Source: Bacillota bacterium (GTDB lineage: Bacteria; Bacillota; UBA4882; UBA8346). From it: 64,000 nucleotides of DNA. The stretch lies in the NCBI GenBank assembly GCA_023435565.1, contig JAEYRN010000051.1, positions 12,107 through 76,106 on the forward strand. Direction: 5' to 3'. Both the position numbers and the translations under genes were made by a program. The notes below the pieces were generated by a model. That model saw only the letters and a program-made list of their open reading frames with translations. It made no database searches and was not told the origin of the DNA. Positions 46,397 to 55,414 of this stretch are shown here, piece by piece. How positions within the stretch are numbered: position 1 is the first letter of the stretch; each line of letters starts with the position of its first letter.

Positions 46397-47169
46397 TCTT
46401 CGCCTCTTTCAAAGCAATTCGTATGTGGAATAAAATATCCTCTTTTTCTTTCTTCCTCTAATGTCTGCTTGATAACACCATGGGCTTTATTACGTAGTTT
46501 AATAATCTCTTCTTGTTGGTCGTTACTCATCTCCGGGTAAATGGGATTAAGTATAATAAGCTTAATATGACTTGGAGTAATAAGTCGCTTCCCGGGTGGT
46601 AATAATTTTTCCGAACCAAGGATACAGATGGGTAATATTGGGTATCCGGTTTCCGCGGCAAGAGCAAAAGCACCGTTTTTGAAGCGGCCTAGTCGGCCAT
46701 CACGGGAACGATGACCTTCAGGCCATACAATTATCGAAGTACCTGAATGCAACAGTTCGGCGCTTTTTTGACATACCTTTTCCCAACCTTCATTGGCATC
46801 AATATATTTGGCAAGGCGCATACAAAAACCGTAACCGGGGATTTTAAAAGGCCAAGTTGTAATAAAGCTGGCATCTATTAATAGCGCCCCAAAAAAGTAG
46901 GGATCTACTGCCGAATTATGATTAGCAACCAAAATAGCAGGTAAGGGAAGCTTTTCTGTCCTAGACTCAACTTTAACCGGGGCTAAAAAAGGGATGACTT
47001 TTACTAAGATCCACCCATAAAGGCTGATAGACCACCTGATTATGAAATCTACGGAACGTCTCCCAAAGCCGAAATAAAGCAAAAGATATAATGGAAGTAA
47101 GGTGAAAAATAATAATGTTACGATAGTAAATGATATCCAAATATAGATATTTAGTAATAAACGCTTCAT
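46390..47169 (-). CDS. PlsC-like 1-acylglycerol-phosphate acyltransferase
   Basis: 259 aa. Two or three N-terminal hydrophobic segments precede the acyltransferase motif NHx4D (H84, D89 in VANHNSAVDP) and the WPEGHRSRDG motif. It transfers acyl groups to a glycerol-phosphate or a related lipid at the inner membrane. In aryl-polyene clusters such enzymes help attach the polyene to a lipid; that role is inferred. Confidence 0.92.
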   Translation of the reverse strand: MKRLLLNIYIWISFTIVTLLFFTLLPLYLLLYFGFGRRSVDFIIRWSISLYGWILVKVIPFLAPVKVESRTEKLPLPAILVANHNSAVDPYFFGALLIDASFITTWPFKIPGYGFCMRLAKYIDANEGWEKVCQKSAELLHSGTSIIVWPEGHRSRDGRLGRFKNGAFALAAETGYPILPICILGSEKLLPPGKRLITPSHIKLIILNPIYPEMSNDQQEEIIKLRNKAHGVIKQTLEEERKRGYFIPHTNCFERGEEC

Positions 47170-47203
47170 ATTACCGCCACATTCTTTAGTTTATAATCCA
47201 AAG

Positions 47204-48349
47204 TTATATGTATTTTTTTTCTTTAAGGGCCCTAATAGTTTCCTTTAATGCAAGGACCGTCGAATCTCTATCTTTTTTACTCCAAGGCATTATCCCATCA
47301 TGAAACATAATAATTGCAGGCGTCTTAATTTTTTTCATTATTCCTGCAATTATTTTATCAAAAGTAACCTTCGTGTCCCAAGTCTTAATATCCCACATTA
47401 CAGGTATCAAACCCAACTCTTTTGTAACCCTACTAATTGTTGGATTTTTAAAACCCATCGGAGGGCAAAAATATTTGGGATCCTCCCCGGTGATGTTTCG
47501 AATGATTTTATTTGTCCTGGAGACCTCGTCTTTAATCCTATTATAACTTAAAAAAAGAATGTTAAGTGGATGCGAATAAGTATGATTAGCAATAATATGT
47601 TTTTCCCGATAAATTCTTTTTACAATCTCGGGATAGCTTTCAGCATTTATTCCGGATATGGCAAAAAGGGCCTGCACTCCTTCGGATTTTAATATGTCTA
47701 AAATTTGCGGAGTATATATTGGATGCGGGCCATCATCAAATCTAAATAAAATACCGCTTTTATTATTAAAAAATTCCTTACCCTTTATTGTTTTGAAAAA
47801 AAAATTTGTTCGAGAAGAAAACATACCATTAATGTAAAAGGCCTGGTGAAGACAGACTAAAAGAACCACTCCAATTATTAAAACAGTCTCTGATGATAAT
47901 ATAAAAGATAAAATAATTATTACGATAATTCCGATTAAAGATATTAATGTAACTAAATAAAATATTGACGTTAGTGGTGAATTTTTAGCATATTGACGAT
48001 TGGGATGTTCTTCCTCTCCAAAATAATTTGGGAATATCGTTTTAAGTAGTTTTGCCGAAAAAAATATCGGGTACTTGATACATTCCCTCCCGGCTAAAGC
48101 AAGCCCGACTGCTCCAATCACCCAACATACTCCATAAACAATCGAACTACTCAGTAAACCTGAAGATAACCGATGGTTTAATCCGCAAAAAATCATTACA
48201 ATAATTGGAAAACCATATCCAATAGTGTATGAACCAATAAGTAAACCAATTCCGATCCTCATCCTTAAAGGAAGACTGGAAAACCGTTGTTGGTCAAGTT
48301 TTTTTTCCACCTCTGAATTAACCCATTTTTTGAATTTACTTTGTAGCAT
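47204..48349 (-). CDS. Membrane-bound polysaccharide deacetylase-like protein
   Basis: 381 aa from ATG 48349, inside the end of the methyltransferase gene. About four hydrophobic segments fill residues 32-175. A NodB domain follows: RFDDGPHP (D205, D206), NHTYSH (H256, H260), then YFCPPMGFKNP and a VMWDIKTWD segment. These are the metal and catalytic residues of CE4 deacetylases. It would remove acetyl groups from a sugar on the outer face of the inner membrane, for example a glycosylated lipid carrier. Confidence 0.9.
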   Translation of the reverse strand: MLQSKFKKWVNSEVEKKLDQQRFSSLPLRMRIGIGLLIGSYTIGYGFPIIVMIFCGLNHRLSSGLLSSSIVYGVCWVIGAVGLALAGRECIKYPIFFSAKLLKTIFPNYFGEEEHPNRQYAKNSPLTSIFYLVTLISLIGIIVIIILSFILSSETVLIIGVVLLVCLHQAFYINGMFSSRTNFFFKTIKGKEFFNNKSGILFRFDDGPHPIYTPQILDILKSEGVQALFAISGINAESYPEIVKRIYREKHIIANHTYSHPLNILFLSYNRIKDEVSRTNKIIRNITGEDPKYFCPPMGFKNPTISRVTKELGLIPVMWDIKTWDTKVTFDKIIAGIMKKIKTPAIIMFHDGIMPWSKKDRDSTVLALKETIRALKEKKYI

Positions 48350-48971
48350 TAACAAATAACAGAATTCCTTTACTAAAAATACTTTTTAAACATAAATCAG
48401 TTAATTCGTTCACTTTTAAACCATTGGCCGTTAATAACCGGCTCATTTCTTTTTTACTGTATGCGTCCATATATATGCCCTGCCTAAAATAATTCCCGAT
48501 TCTTCCCCACCATCTGAAAAAAGTATTATGCGCTGTAGTTATAATAAGATGGCCCCCCGGAGCCAGAAGGTTGGATATCTTAGTGAACAAAGCCTTATTG
48601 TCCCTTATATATTCAATAGCGGAAAAACTTACTATTAGATCAAACCTTTCATCAAAATGCGTCTCTAAAAAATCACCATGGATCTGATTTACATTTGTTG
48701 TTCCCTGAATGTTTAATTTTTGCACCATACAATCTAACATTTTTTCTGAAACATCAATAGCAGTAATTTGTTTTACCAAAGGCGCAATTGCTAACGTAAA
48801 CCTTCCGGTACCAGCCCCAATTTCCAATACCGAATGGCTTTTATCGGCAATTTTTTTAATTGAACCAAGGGCGATATTCCATTCCGGAATCCTTACAAAA
48901 CTGAATTCATCCTGTTCCTTATCATAAATTCCAGCATGATCATTATAAAACTTAACAAATTTTTCTTCCAT
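48336..48971 (-). CDS. SAM-dependent methyltransferase
   Basis: 211 aa class I methyltransferase. Motif I VLEIGAGTGRF (about 44-54), then ITAIDVSEKML and IVSFSAIEYI. The target is unknown; in aryl-polyene or dialkylresorcinol clusters methylases act on the aromatic head. It overlaps the deacetylase start by 14 bp. Confidence 0.9.
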   Translation of the reverse strand: MEEKFVKFYNDHAGIYDKEQDEFSFVRIPEWNIALGSIKKIADKSHSVLEIGAGTGRFTLAIAPLVKQITAIDVSEKMLDCMVQKLNIQGTTNVNQIHGDFLETHFDERFDLIVSFSAIEYIRDNKALFTKISNLLAPGGHLIITTAHNTFFRWWGRIGNYFRQGIYMDAYSKKEMSRLLTANGLKVNELTDLCLKSIFSKGILLFVNATK

Positions 48972-49039
48972 TCAAATATAAAACCTCTAGTTTGTTATTT
49001 TATATCAAAATAAATGGTATTTTATTTAGCTTATGTATA

Positions 49040-49085
49040 GCTTAAAACGACAGCCCTGACTGCTTTTGCGCTCCAGGGCCGTCGG
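49040..49085 (-). terminator. Terminator between the DUF2846-like gene and the methyltransferase
   Basis: On the minus strand CGACGGCCCTG pairs with CAGGGCTGTCG (49084-49074 with 49058-49048, one G-U) and is followed by TTTTAAG. It suggests that the cluster is read in at least two transcripts. Confidence 0.7.
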
Positions 49086-49129
49086 CTTAAACCTAATTCT
49101 TTACCCTTTATTAAGCGCTATCCTTAAAA

Positions 49130-49735
49130 TTAACGCCCATCCTCCAAATTAAGTGTCATTTCAGCTTGGGTTTCAGGAGATAATTCACACCAAGCAGTCC
49201 AATTATCAGCCCGCTTATCTTCGATGTCTTCAGCGTTTTCTTCAGCCCAAGCCTCTGAATCAGAGGTGTTTTCGACTAAGCGTGTTTTTGAGTCCCACTT
49301 TGAAAAGTCAGAACTTTCCAAGTCGGACTGACGTAATGGCCGAAATGAAAAACGAGCCTTCCAAACGCCCGGTCGTGGAGTTATTAGCGCATAATATGTT
49401 TTTCCAGCTTCCACAGTGGCCTTCATAAAATCCGCCGACTCGCCAACAACCATGAATATGTATTCTCCCGGAGCCACATCATAGCATACCTTAGTATTAT
49501 TGTACATTACTCCGATGAATTTGGTCTCATCCCCGGTTACGTCGAAGAGGGAAGCGGAAATTGCACTACCAACCATTGTAGAGCGCATAAAAACGACTAG
49601 CGCTTGATCCGGTTGGGGGGTCAATGGCCGGTCCGTTTCGTCCATTAATTTAACTCTAGCAGCGGACACAGTTACCCCAAGAAGCATAAACATCATAACT
49701 GCGCTTACAACTATACGGGACACTTTACGAATCAT
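49130..49735 (-). CDS. Exported DUF2846-like protein
   Basis: 201 aa with a signal peptide (1-25, ending VSAAR). The body (PDQALVVFMRSTMVGSAISA, FIGVMYNNTKVCYDVAPGEYIFMVVGE, KTYYALITP) resembles DUF2846-type domains found in lipoproteins and outer-membrane-associated proteins. There is no lipobox Cys. The C-terminal ~60 residues are acidic. It lies between the radical SAM enzyme and a terminator. Function unknown. Confidence 0.75.
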   Translation of the reverse strand: MIRKVSRIVVSAVMMFMLLGVTVSAARVKLMDETDRPLTPQPDQALVVFMRSTMVGSAISASLFDVTGDETKFIGVMYNNTKVCYDVAPGEYIFMVVGESADFMKATVEAGKTYYALITPRPGVWKARFSFRPLRQSDLESSDFSKWDSKTRLVENTSDSEAWAEENAEDIEDKRADNWTAWCELSPETQAEMTLNLEDGR

Positions 49736-49860
49736 AGATGATTTCCTCCTTTCTTTTAAAGTTAAGTCTAAGAAGTGAAATCAAAATAATTGTGATTTTG
49801 AATGAAATATTAAATCACAAAGTGATTATACCATATGAAAAAGTAATAGGAAACTATCCG

Positions 49861-51339
49861 TCATTTCCCATTCCGAGGCTTTTTTTTCTTAGGTTCAAAT
49901 TGGCTTTTAGCAGCTAAAAAGTCAGGAAGATTCTTTAAAATATGCCACAATGAATGCCGATGCTGCCAAAGGCGTTTCCGAAACTTCCGAATCCATGATT
50001 TGCTGGTATAAAAACGCTTGATATGTTCATTGTATAGCCGGTCAAGACGTTCTCTTGAACCAATGGTTTTAGGGACAAATACAAAATTGAGGCAATTCAT
50101 CTGTTCCCAATCTTCCTCAAATGAGCCTTCTTCCTGAATGGTTTTCCATAACGGCGCTCCGGGAAACGGAGTAAATTTTGCCATATTCATTTCATCAAGC
50201 CCAAGGGAAATAACAAAGTCACTGGTCCTCCTAATCGATTCCTCGGTTTCACCGGGAAGTCCCATCATAAAGAGGCCTTTAGCGCGGAGACCCGCCGCTT
50301 GAATCCTGGTCACCGTATCCTTGACTTCATTTACTGTCACCCCTGCTTTATGTTTCTTCAGGAGGTCTGTATCTCCAGATTCAATCCCAAGAGATACCAT
50401 GAGGCAACCGGCGTCTTTCAACATTTTGAGAAGATCATCAGGGGCATATCCCACACGGACCGCACAATTAAAATGCATATCAATTGGATTTTTAGTAAGC
50501 ATTTCACAGAGTTCGACAATACGCTTTTCGTCTGTAGTAAAAAGGTCATCATAGATATTTACATGCCTAACTCCAAATTTCTGACTAAGATACTTCAAAT
50601 GGTCATAAATATATTTGGCGGAATTATAGCGGAATCCCTTTTTAAAAACAGAACGGTCACAATAGGAACACTGAAACAAACAACCACGGCTGGTAACCAT
50701 GGAGGTTCCCGGAAAATGGGCATAACTAAAAAGCGGTAGGTTATAACCTTTGGGAAAACCTTTTAGTTTTTCGTATGCCGGGAAAGGCAAGATATCCAAA
50801 TCAGGAATCATCTCACGCGGACCATTTTCCACAATATCATTACCATTACGCCAGACGAGTCCATTCACATCAGCTGGGTTACATCCCCGCGCCAATTCCT
50901 CAAGAGTAATTTCTCCTTCTCCTTTGATAAGGAAATCGAATTCCGGGTAATCCTTTAGTAAAGATGCTCCTAACGCGGAACAATGAACCCCGCCACAGAC
51001 CGTAGTCATCTCCGGTCTGAGCTTTTTAACGGCAGCCGCCATCCTGGCCGCATCCGGAAAAGAAGATGTGGTAGCTGAAAATCCGACAATATCAGCCTTA
51101 TATTTGAAGATTTCATAAATGTTGGTCTGAAAATCAGGCGATGCGCCAGGCCCTAAACAGTCATGGATGAAAACCTTGTGGCCTTCTTTGTCCAGCCAGG
51201 CAGCAATCGAAAGAATCCCATGTGGAATCATCCGATTTGCTGAGGCAATGACATCCCTGCTCCCCTTAAGCCAATTAGAACCTCTAGGGTGAACTAGTAC
51301 AATACGCCGTTTCATAGCTGTCATCTGTTTAATAGCCAT
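49861..51339 (-). CDS. Radical SAM enzyme with B12-binding-type N-terminal domain
   Basis: 492 aa from ATG 51339, behind AAGGATTATAAAA. An N-terminal cobalamin-binding-like Rossmann domain (RRIVLVHPRG, then VGFSATTSSFPDAARMAAA and CGGVHCSALG) is followed by the [4Fe-4S] motif C220-x3-C224-x2-C227 (GCLFQCSYCDRS) and radical SAM barrel strands (SLGIESGD, KGLFMMGLPGETEE). Such enzymes methylate or rearrange unactivated carbons. Its place inside a polyene cluster suggests tailoring of the chain or head. It is one of two such enzymes. Confidence 0.93.
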   Translation of the reverse strand: MAIKQMTAMKRRIVLVHPRGSNWLKGSRDVIASANRMIPHGILSIAAWLDKEGHKVFIHDCLGPGASPDFQTNIYEIFKYKADIVGFSATTSSFPDAARMAAAVKKLRPEMTTVCGGVHCSALGASLLKDYPEFDFLIKGEGEITLEELARGCNPADVNGLVWRNGNDIVENGPREMIPDLDILPFPAYEKLKGFPKGYNLPLFSYAHFPGTSMVTSRGCLFQCSYCDRSVFKKGFRYNSAKYIYDHLKYLSQKFGVRHVNIYDDLFTTDEKRIVELCEMLTKNPIDMHFNCAVRVGYAPDDLLKMLKDAGCLMVSLGIESGDTDLLKKHKAGVTVNEVKDTVTRIQAAGLRAKGLFMMGLPGETEESIRRTSDFVISLGLDEMNMAKFTPFPGAPLWKTIQEEGSFEEDWEQMNCLNFVFVPKTIGSRERLDRLYNEHIKRFYTSKSWIRKFRKRLWQHRHSLWHILKNLPDFLAAKSQFEPKKKKPRNGK

Positions 51340-51421
51340 TTTTATAATCCTTAAATAACTTGTATTGTTATAAATAAACAATAATTACCTATTTTTTGAT
51401 TTTCAAAATTTGATTGCAAAT

Positions 51422-51934
51422 TTAGAAAACCCGGCGATAACCTACTGAAATTTTAATATCATCCATGCCCGATACATCGTAACCTTCATCTTCCAATTCA
51501 TCAATGTCGGCTTCGGTAGATACTATGTACATTAAATCAAAATCCAAACCATGTTGTTTCCCAAAGGCTATACGTGCTCCGACCCCTGCAGTAACTCCGT
51601 CATAATTGGTAAAATCATCTATATCGTCCGGCTCTTCAACCATTGTATTAGTTCCATAGTAACAAGATATTCTCGGCCGAAATTTCTTTTCGTTAGAAGC
51701 AAAATGGAGCTTCCCGCCTATACTGTAACAAAAACCGGACAAAGGATTTATACCTACTCCAAAGGAAAAATCTAAATTAGCGATTATGTTATAATCTACA
51801 TTTACCCCCGTAATACCATAAGGAATGCCAGCCCCAACCCCCCAGGAATTCTTGGATTCTTCAGCCACAACTGTTGAACTAAACATAATTAACATTAGTG
51901 AAACCAGTGCTAAAATAAAAATGTCTTTTTTCAA
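51422..51934 (-). CDS. Small outer-membrane beta-barrel-like protein
   Basis: 170 aa from TTG 51934, chosen for AAGGAGGAATTTTT just upstream. A signal peptide (1-24) is followed by beta strands (WGVGAGIPYGITGVNVDY, DFSFGVGINPL, VTAGVGARIAFG, DFDLMYIV) and a C-terminal IKISVGYRRVF ending in Phe. It suggests an outer-membrane barrel, and thus outer-membrane delivery of the cluster product. No specific function can be assigned. Confidence 0.7.
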   Translation of the reverse strand: MKKDIFILALVSLMLIMFSSTVVAEESKNSWGVGAGIPYGITGVNVDYNIIANLDFSFGVGINPLSGFCYSIGGKLHFASNEKKFRPRISCYYGTNTMVEEPDDIDDFTNYDGVTAGVGARIAFGKQHGLDFDLMYIVSTEADIDELEDEGYDVSGMDDIKISVGYRRVF

Positions 51935-51956
51935 AAAAATTCCTCCTTTCAAATAA

Positions 51957-52730
51957 CTAAATAATATAATTTTTTACTCCTTTGACCATTGTACTTAGAA
52001 AGTGTCTGGGAATTATATAGACAAAAGTAATTATTACCAACACGGTATTCAGCAAACTGATCCGAAAATTATCTTTAAATCCTTTGAAATGACTTACTCT
52101 TTCTTCCGGAGGGGGATAATAAACATTAATTGTAACAAATTCAACCGGATACCCCTTCCATAACCAGCGAACCAACGATTCCAATTCAAAATCATATTTT
52201 ACCGTAAAAAAAAGAAACCGATTCATCGCAGCAATAGAATAAAGCCTAAAACCGGATTGGGTATCCATAAGGTTTTTACCGGTTTCTAGTTTTACCCAAA
52301 AATTAGAAAAATTTCTCCCAAATTTGCTTTTTTGCGGAATGTTTTCGGAACTCATATCCCGGTTACCAATAATTAATATGTTTTCACCGGAAGTCACCTT
52401 TTCTAAAAACTTTGGAATATCCGAAGGATAATGCTGCCCATCCGAATCAAGCGTAATCGCATATTCATATCCTAACTCCTCGGCCCTTTTTAAACCTTTT
52501 CTAAGAGCTGCCCCTTTACCATGGTTCTTATGATTAGAAATAATATCGATCTTTTCTTTGAAACGTTCCAAAATACTTTCAGTATTATCATTGCTTCCAT
52601 CATTAACAACAATAATATTTGATGTGTATTCCAACACGGAAGATATAACGTTCTCCAATGTTTGATCGTTATTATAAGTAGGAATTAATACGCAATAGTT
52701 AATTCGACTGGGTTTTTTTCCATTTTCCAT
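51957..52730 (-). CDS. Glycosyltransferase family 2 (DPM1-like)
   Basis: 257 aa from ATG 52730 (GGAGATTTAAA upstream). The GT2 signature is complete: VLIPTYNNDQTLENV, IIVVNDGSNDNTE and TLDSDGQHYPSDI (DxD-like). One or two hydrophobic helices near the C-terminus anchor it to the inner membrane. It would add a sugar from a nucleotide or polyprenyl donor, perhaps to the polyene lipid that the deacetylase then modifies. Confidence 0.93.
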   Translation of the reverse strand: MENGKKPSRINYCVLIPTYNNDQTLENVISSVLEYTSNIIVVNDGSNDNTESILERFKEKIDIISNHKNHGKGAALRKGLKRAEELGYEYAITLDSDGQHYPSDIPKFLEKVTSGENILIIGNRDMSSENIPQKSKFGRNFSNFWVKLETGKNLMDTQSGFRLYSIAAMNRFLFFTVKYDFELESLVRWLWKGYPVEFVTINVYYPPPEERVSHFKGFKDNFRISLLNTVLVIITFVYIIPRHFLSTMVKGVKNYII

Positions 52731-52844
52731 TTTAAATCTCCACATTATATTGCTTTTAAAAACTAGAAGTTATTTTAATAAAACTATCTATGCCCTAAGA
52801 ATACCAAAATTTCTATTTTTAATCAATTATCTCTTTTTAAAAAA

Positions 52845-53834
52845 TCAATCTTTTGTTACTTGATAAAGGATTATATCATCATTATTTTCCGATATGTTAA
52901 AACAACTAATTTTCTCATCTTTTCCAATATTAAGAATTTGAAAATAGCCGTTTAATCCATTATAAACGGGAAACCTTTCTTTTTGAGCGCAAATTAACAT
53001 TAAAGCCAGATCAAATGCCGAAGAACTAGGATAAGATCCCCTTAAAAAAACGGGAAAGCAGGCTTGATTATGCTTAGCATGATTAATAAATTCTGCATTT
53101 TCAATCTTTTCATGCCAAACAGAGTAGATATTCTTTTGGTTTTTTATATCCGGCAGCATTTTTAAACAACTAAAATCAACCATACCATACTTGGTTTTTT
53201 CATTTTTACTTAAAATAAATGTAGTCCAACCTTCACATGTTGGAAGCAAACCGTTTTGCTGGTTGGCCGTCTGATTGCCATCATCAAAATATGTCGTATA
53301 TTCATCTCCAATTCCTAAAACTACGTATTCCACTGTTTTGCTTTCCAACCAAATATACGCCGAAAGAAGGGAGTTATATAAAGTATCCATACCACTAGTA
53401 TGAGTTAGGATAGGGCCTTGAATCCCAAAAGCCAATGAAAGATAGGTAGAGGACGTATTAAAGACCGAGCCCGAAAAATTAGTTGGTGAAAGTTGATTAT
53501 CTCCAAAATCAATCAAGTCGTCAAAAGCCTGGATCCCTGAAATGATTGGCCCATATACCGAACCCTGGATGATTCCTATCGACTTACCAACAAGGTCGTT
53601 CAAACCTGAGTCTCTAAAAGCGTGGCATGCGGATAGAAGTGAAATTTTTGCAAAATGGCTCATACGTCTAATTAATTGTGGCGGTATATTAAAATCATTT
53701 GGGATATCAATGGACAAAGTATGATTGGACGATAGACATTTTGGGTCAATTTGGCCCTGCGCCAAGACCGTCTCTATCTCCTTGGTGTTTCCGATTTTTG
53801 AGACCAGCCCCAAACCATTCACTGAAAGCTTCAT
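52845..53834 (-). CDS. Ketosynthase-like partner without catalytic cysteine (chain-length-factor type)
   Basis: 329 aa from ATG 53834, overlapping the upstream ketosynthase stop by 4 bp (ATGA). The thiolase fold N-half is recognisable (VNGLGLVSKIG, GIIQGSVYGP, GPILTHTSGMD), but the ACASG nucleophile segment reads HTSGM without Cys, and the C-terminal half with both His is short and degenerate. It resembles chain-length factors that pair with a complete ketosynthase. It probably pairs with the ketosynthase at 53831-55006. Confidence 0.85.
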   Translation of the reverse strand: MKLSVNGLGLVSKIGNTKEIETVLAQGQIDPKCLSSNHTLSIDIPNDFNIPPQLIRRMSHFAKISLLSACHAFRDSGLNDLVGKSIGIIQGSVYGPIISGIQAFDDLIDFGDNQLSPTNFSGSVFNTSSTYLSLAFGIQGPILTHTSGMDTLYNSLLSAYIWLESKTVEYVVLGIGDEYTTYFDDGNQTANQQNGLLPTCEGWTTFILSKNEKTKYGMVDFSCLKMLPDIKNQKNIYSVWHEKIENAEFINHAKHNQACFPVFLRGSYPSSSAFDLALMLICAQKERFPVYNGLNGYFQILNIGKDEKISCFNISENNDDIILYQVTKD

Positions 53835-55006
53835 GATGGTCTCCCTATCACAATTACCGAATTGACCCCACCAAAGGCCAATGAGGATGAACATGCGTAG
53901 TTACCGATAATATTTACATTACCTACCTTTGGCTTAATAACACAATCTTGATCAAAATCATCATAATCCAATACTCCTGGTATCTTTCGATCAATTAAAC
54001 ATTGAGTTGAAATAACGGCTTCTAAGCCGCCGGCTGCACCCAAAGCATGTCCTGTGAAAGCTTTCGTTGCGGTAATTGGAATGTCCTCCCCAAAAATATC
54101 AGCGATAACTCGGCCTTCAACTCGATCATTTTCAATAGTACCGGTGCCGTGGGTATTAATAAATGCAACATCTTTTGGTTTGATTCCGGCTTGATTTAGA
54201 GCGTTATAAAATGCTGTTCGAAGACCTCTTCCTGACGGTTCGGGAGCTGTAATATGATAAGAATCGGAAACCGTAGCATAACCTTCGATAGAACCTAACG
54301 GTTTGATACCTCGCCGTCTAACTGATTCCTGACTTTCCAACACACATATCCCCGCACCTTCTCCCAGATTTAAGCCTTTTCTGTTTTTCGAAAACGGGGA
54401 GCAGGGGTAATCAGAGGTATTCATTAATGAAATAAAACCGAGATAGACCATTCTAACTATTTCATCACACCCTCCGGCTAAAGCGATGTCGCATATGCCT
54501 TTCTCAATCATTGCGGAAGCAATCCCAATTGCATCAGTTCCGGAAGCACAAGCGTTTGATAAAGTCAGGGACGGGCCGGTTAACCCCATCTTTTTGGTGA
54601 TTTGATGGGCAATACTTCCGTTTAATAGTACTTGGGCAACGTAGGAGGGGTCGCCGCTTTTTTGGTTACGGTGTTTGCGATAATAATCCTCTTTGTTAAA
54701 AAAACATCCTGCGGTTGAACCTAAAAATACACCGACTCGATATTTGCGCAACTCTTTGTCATCTAAGTCGGCTTGAAACAAAGCTTCTTTTATTGCGGTT
54801 TCTGCAAAATAAAAACTTAAATCATTGGCCTGCTCTTCAAAACCTAAAACCTCAAAAATCGGATAATTCTTATCCAATTGGTAAGAGAACCTAATTGGCG
54901 GTTTTGGGTTTCTCTTTCCTCTATAAAGACACTCCATGGTCTCTAGTAGATTTCGGCCGGCCCCGCTAATAGATCCTAAACCGGTAATATAACTTTGATT
55001 TCGCAC
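53831..55006 (-). CDS. Ketosynthase, complete
   Basis: 391 aa. It starts at GTG 55006, directly after the ACP stop. C153 in NACASG, H286 in THGTGT and K315/H320 in KAFTGHAL form the full active site. It is followed with a 4-bp overlap by a cysteine-less partner, the layout of a KS-CLF heterodimer, and preceded by an ACP, so these three genes form a minimal polyketide synthase. Confidence 0.93.
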   Translation of the reverse strand: MRNQSYITGLGSISGAGRNLLETMECLYRGKRNPKPPIRFSYQLDKNYPIFEVLGFEEQANDLSFYFAETAIKEALFQADLDDKELRKYRVGVFLGSTAGCFFNKEDYYRKHRNQKSGDPSYVAQVLLNGSIAHQITKKMGLTGPSLTLSNACASGTDAIGIASAMIEKGICDIALAGGCDEIVRMVYLGFISLMNTSDYPCSPFSKNRKGLNLGEGAGICVLESQESVRRRGIKPLGSIEGYATVSDSYHITAPEPSGRGLRTAFYNALNQAGIKPKDVAFINTHGTGTIENDRVEGRVIADIFGEDIPITATKAFTGHALGAAGGLEAVISTQCLIDRKIPGVLDYDDFDQDCVIKPKVGNVNIIGNYACSSSLAFGGVNSVIVIGRPS

Positions 55007-55261
55007 TTACTCTTTACCCAGTTCTTTTTCTACAAATTCGGTAAGTGTTTTCATTGAAACAAAAATTTCTTTAGCTTGTGCGCTGTCGACGATATTCACT
55101 CCCAGATGTTTTTTAAGAATTACTACAATCTCGACGGCATCTAAAGAATCCAAACCCAAACCTTCACCAAATAATAGCATATCGTCGGTTATCTCCTCAG
55201 GCTTGAGTTTTAAATTTAATTCCTTTGATAATAGCTCTTTTAGCTTGGTGGCAGTATCCAT
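55007..55261 (-). CDS. Acyl carrier protein
   Basis: 84 aa from ATG 55261, chosen over 55267 for spacing to GGAGGAG. Phosphopantetheine serine S39 in LGLDSLDAVE. It sits directly upstream of a KS-CLF pair. About 150 bp upstream is free of genes, with AT-rich sequence that could hold an internal promoter. Confidence 0.93.
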   Translation of the reverse strand: MDTATKLKELLSKELNLKLKPEEITDDMLLFGEGLGLDSLDAVEIVVILKKHLGVNIVDSAQAKEIFVSMKTLTEFVEKELGKE

Positions 55262-55414
55262 TGACATTCTCCTCCATAATTTATGAATTCGGATATAGAA
55301 TACAAAAGATATAAGGCTTAAGTGTACTTATATTTTTTTTGACCTGAAACTGTTACTATTATAATTTAGTTAGTTTTGAAAAACAATATTAAGGGTTAGA
55401 TCTCAGAAATCAAT

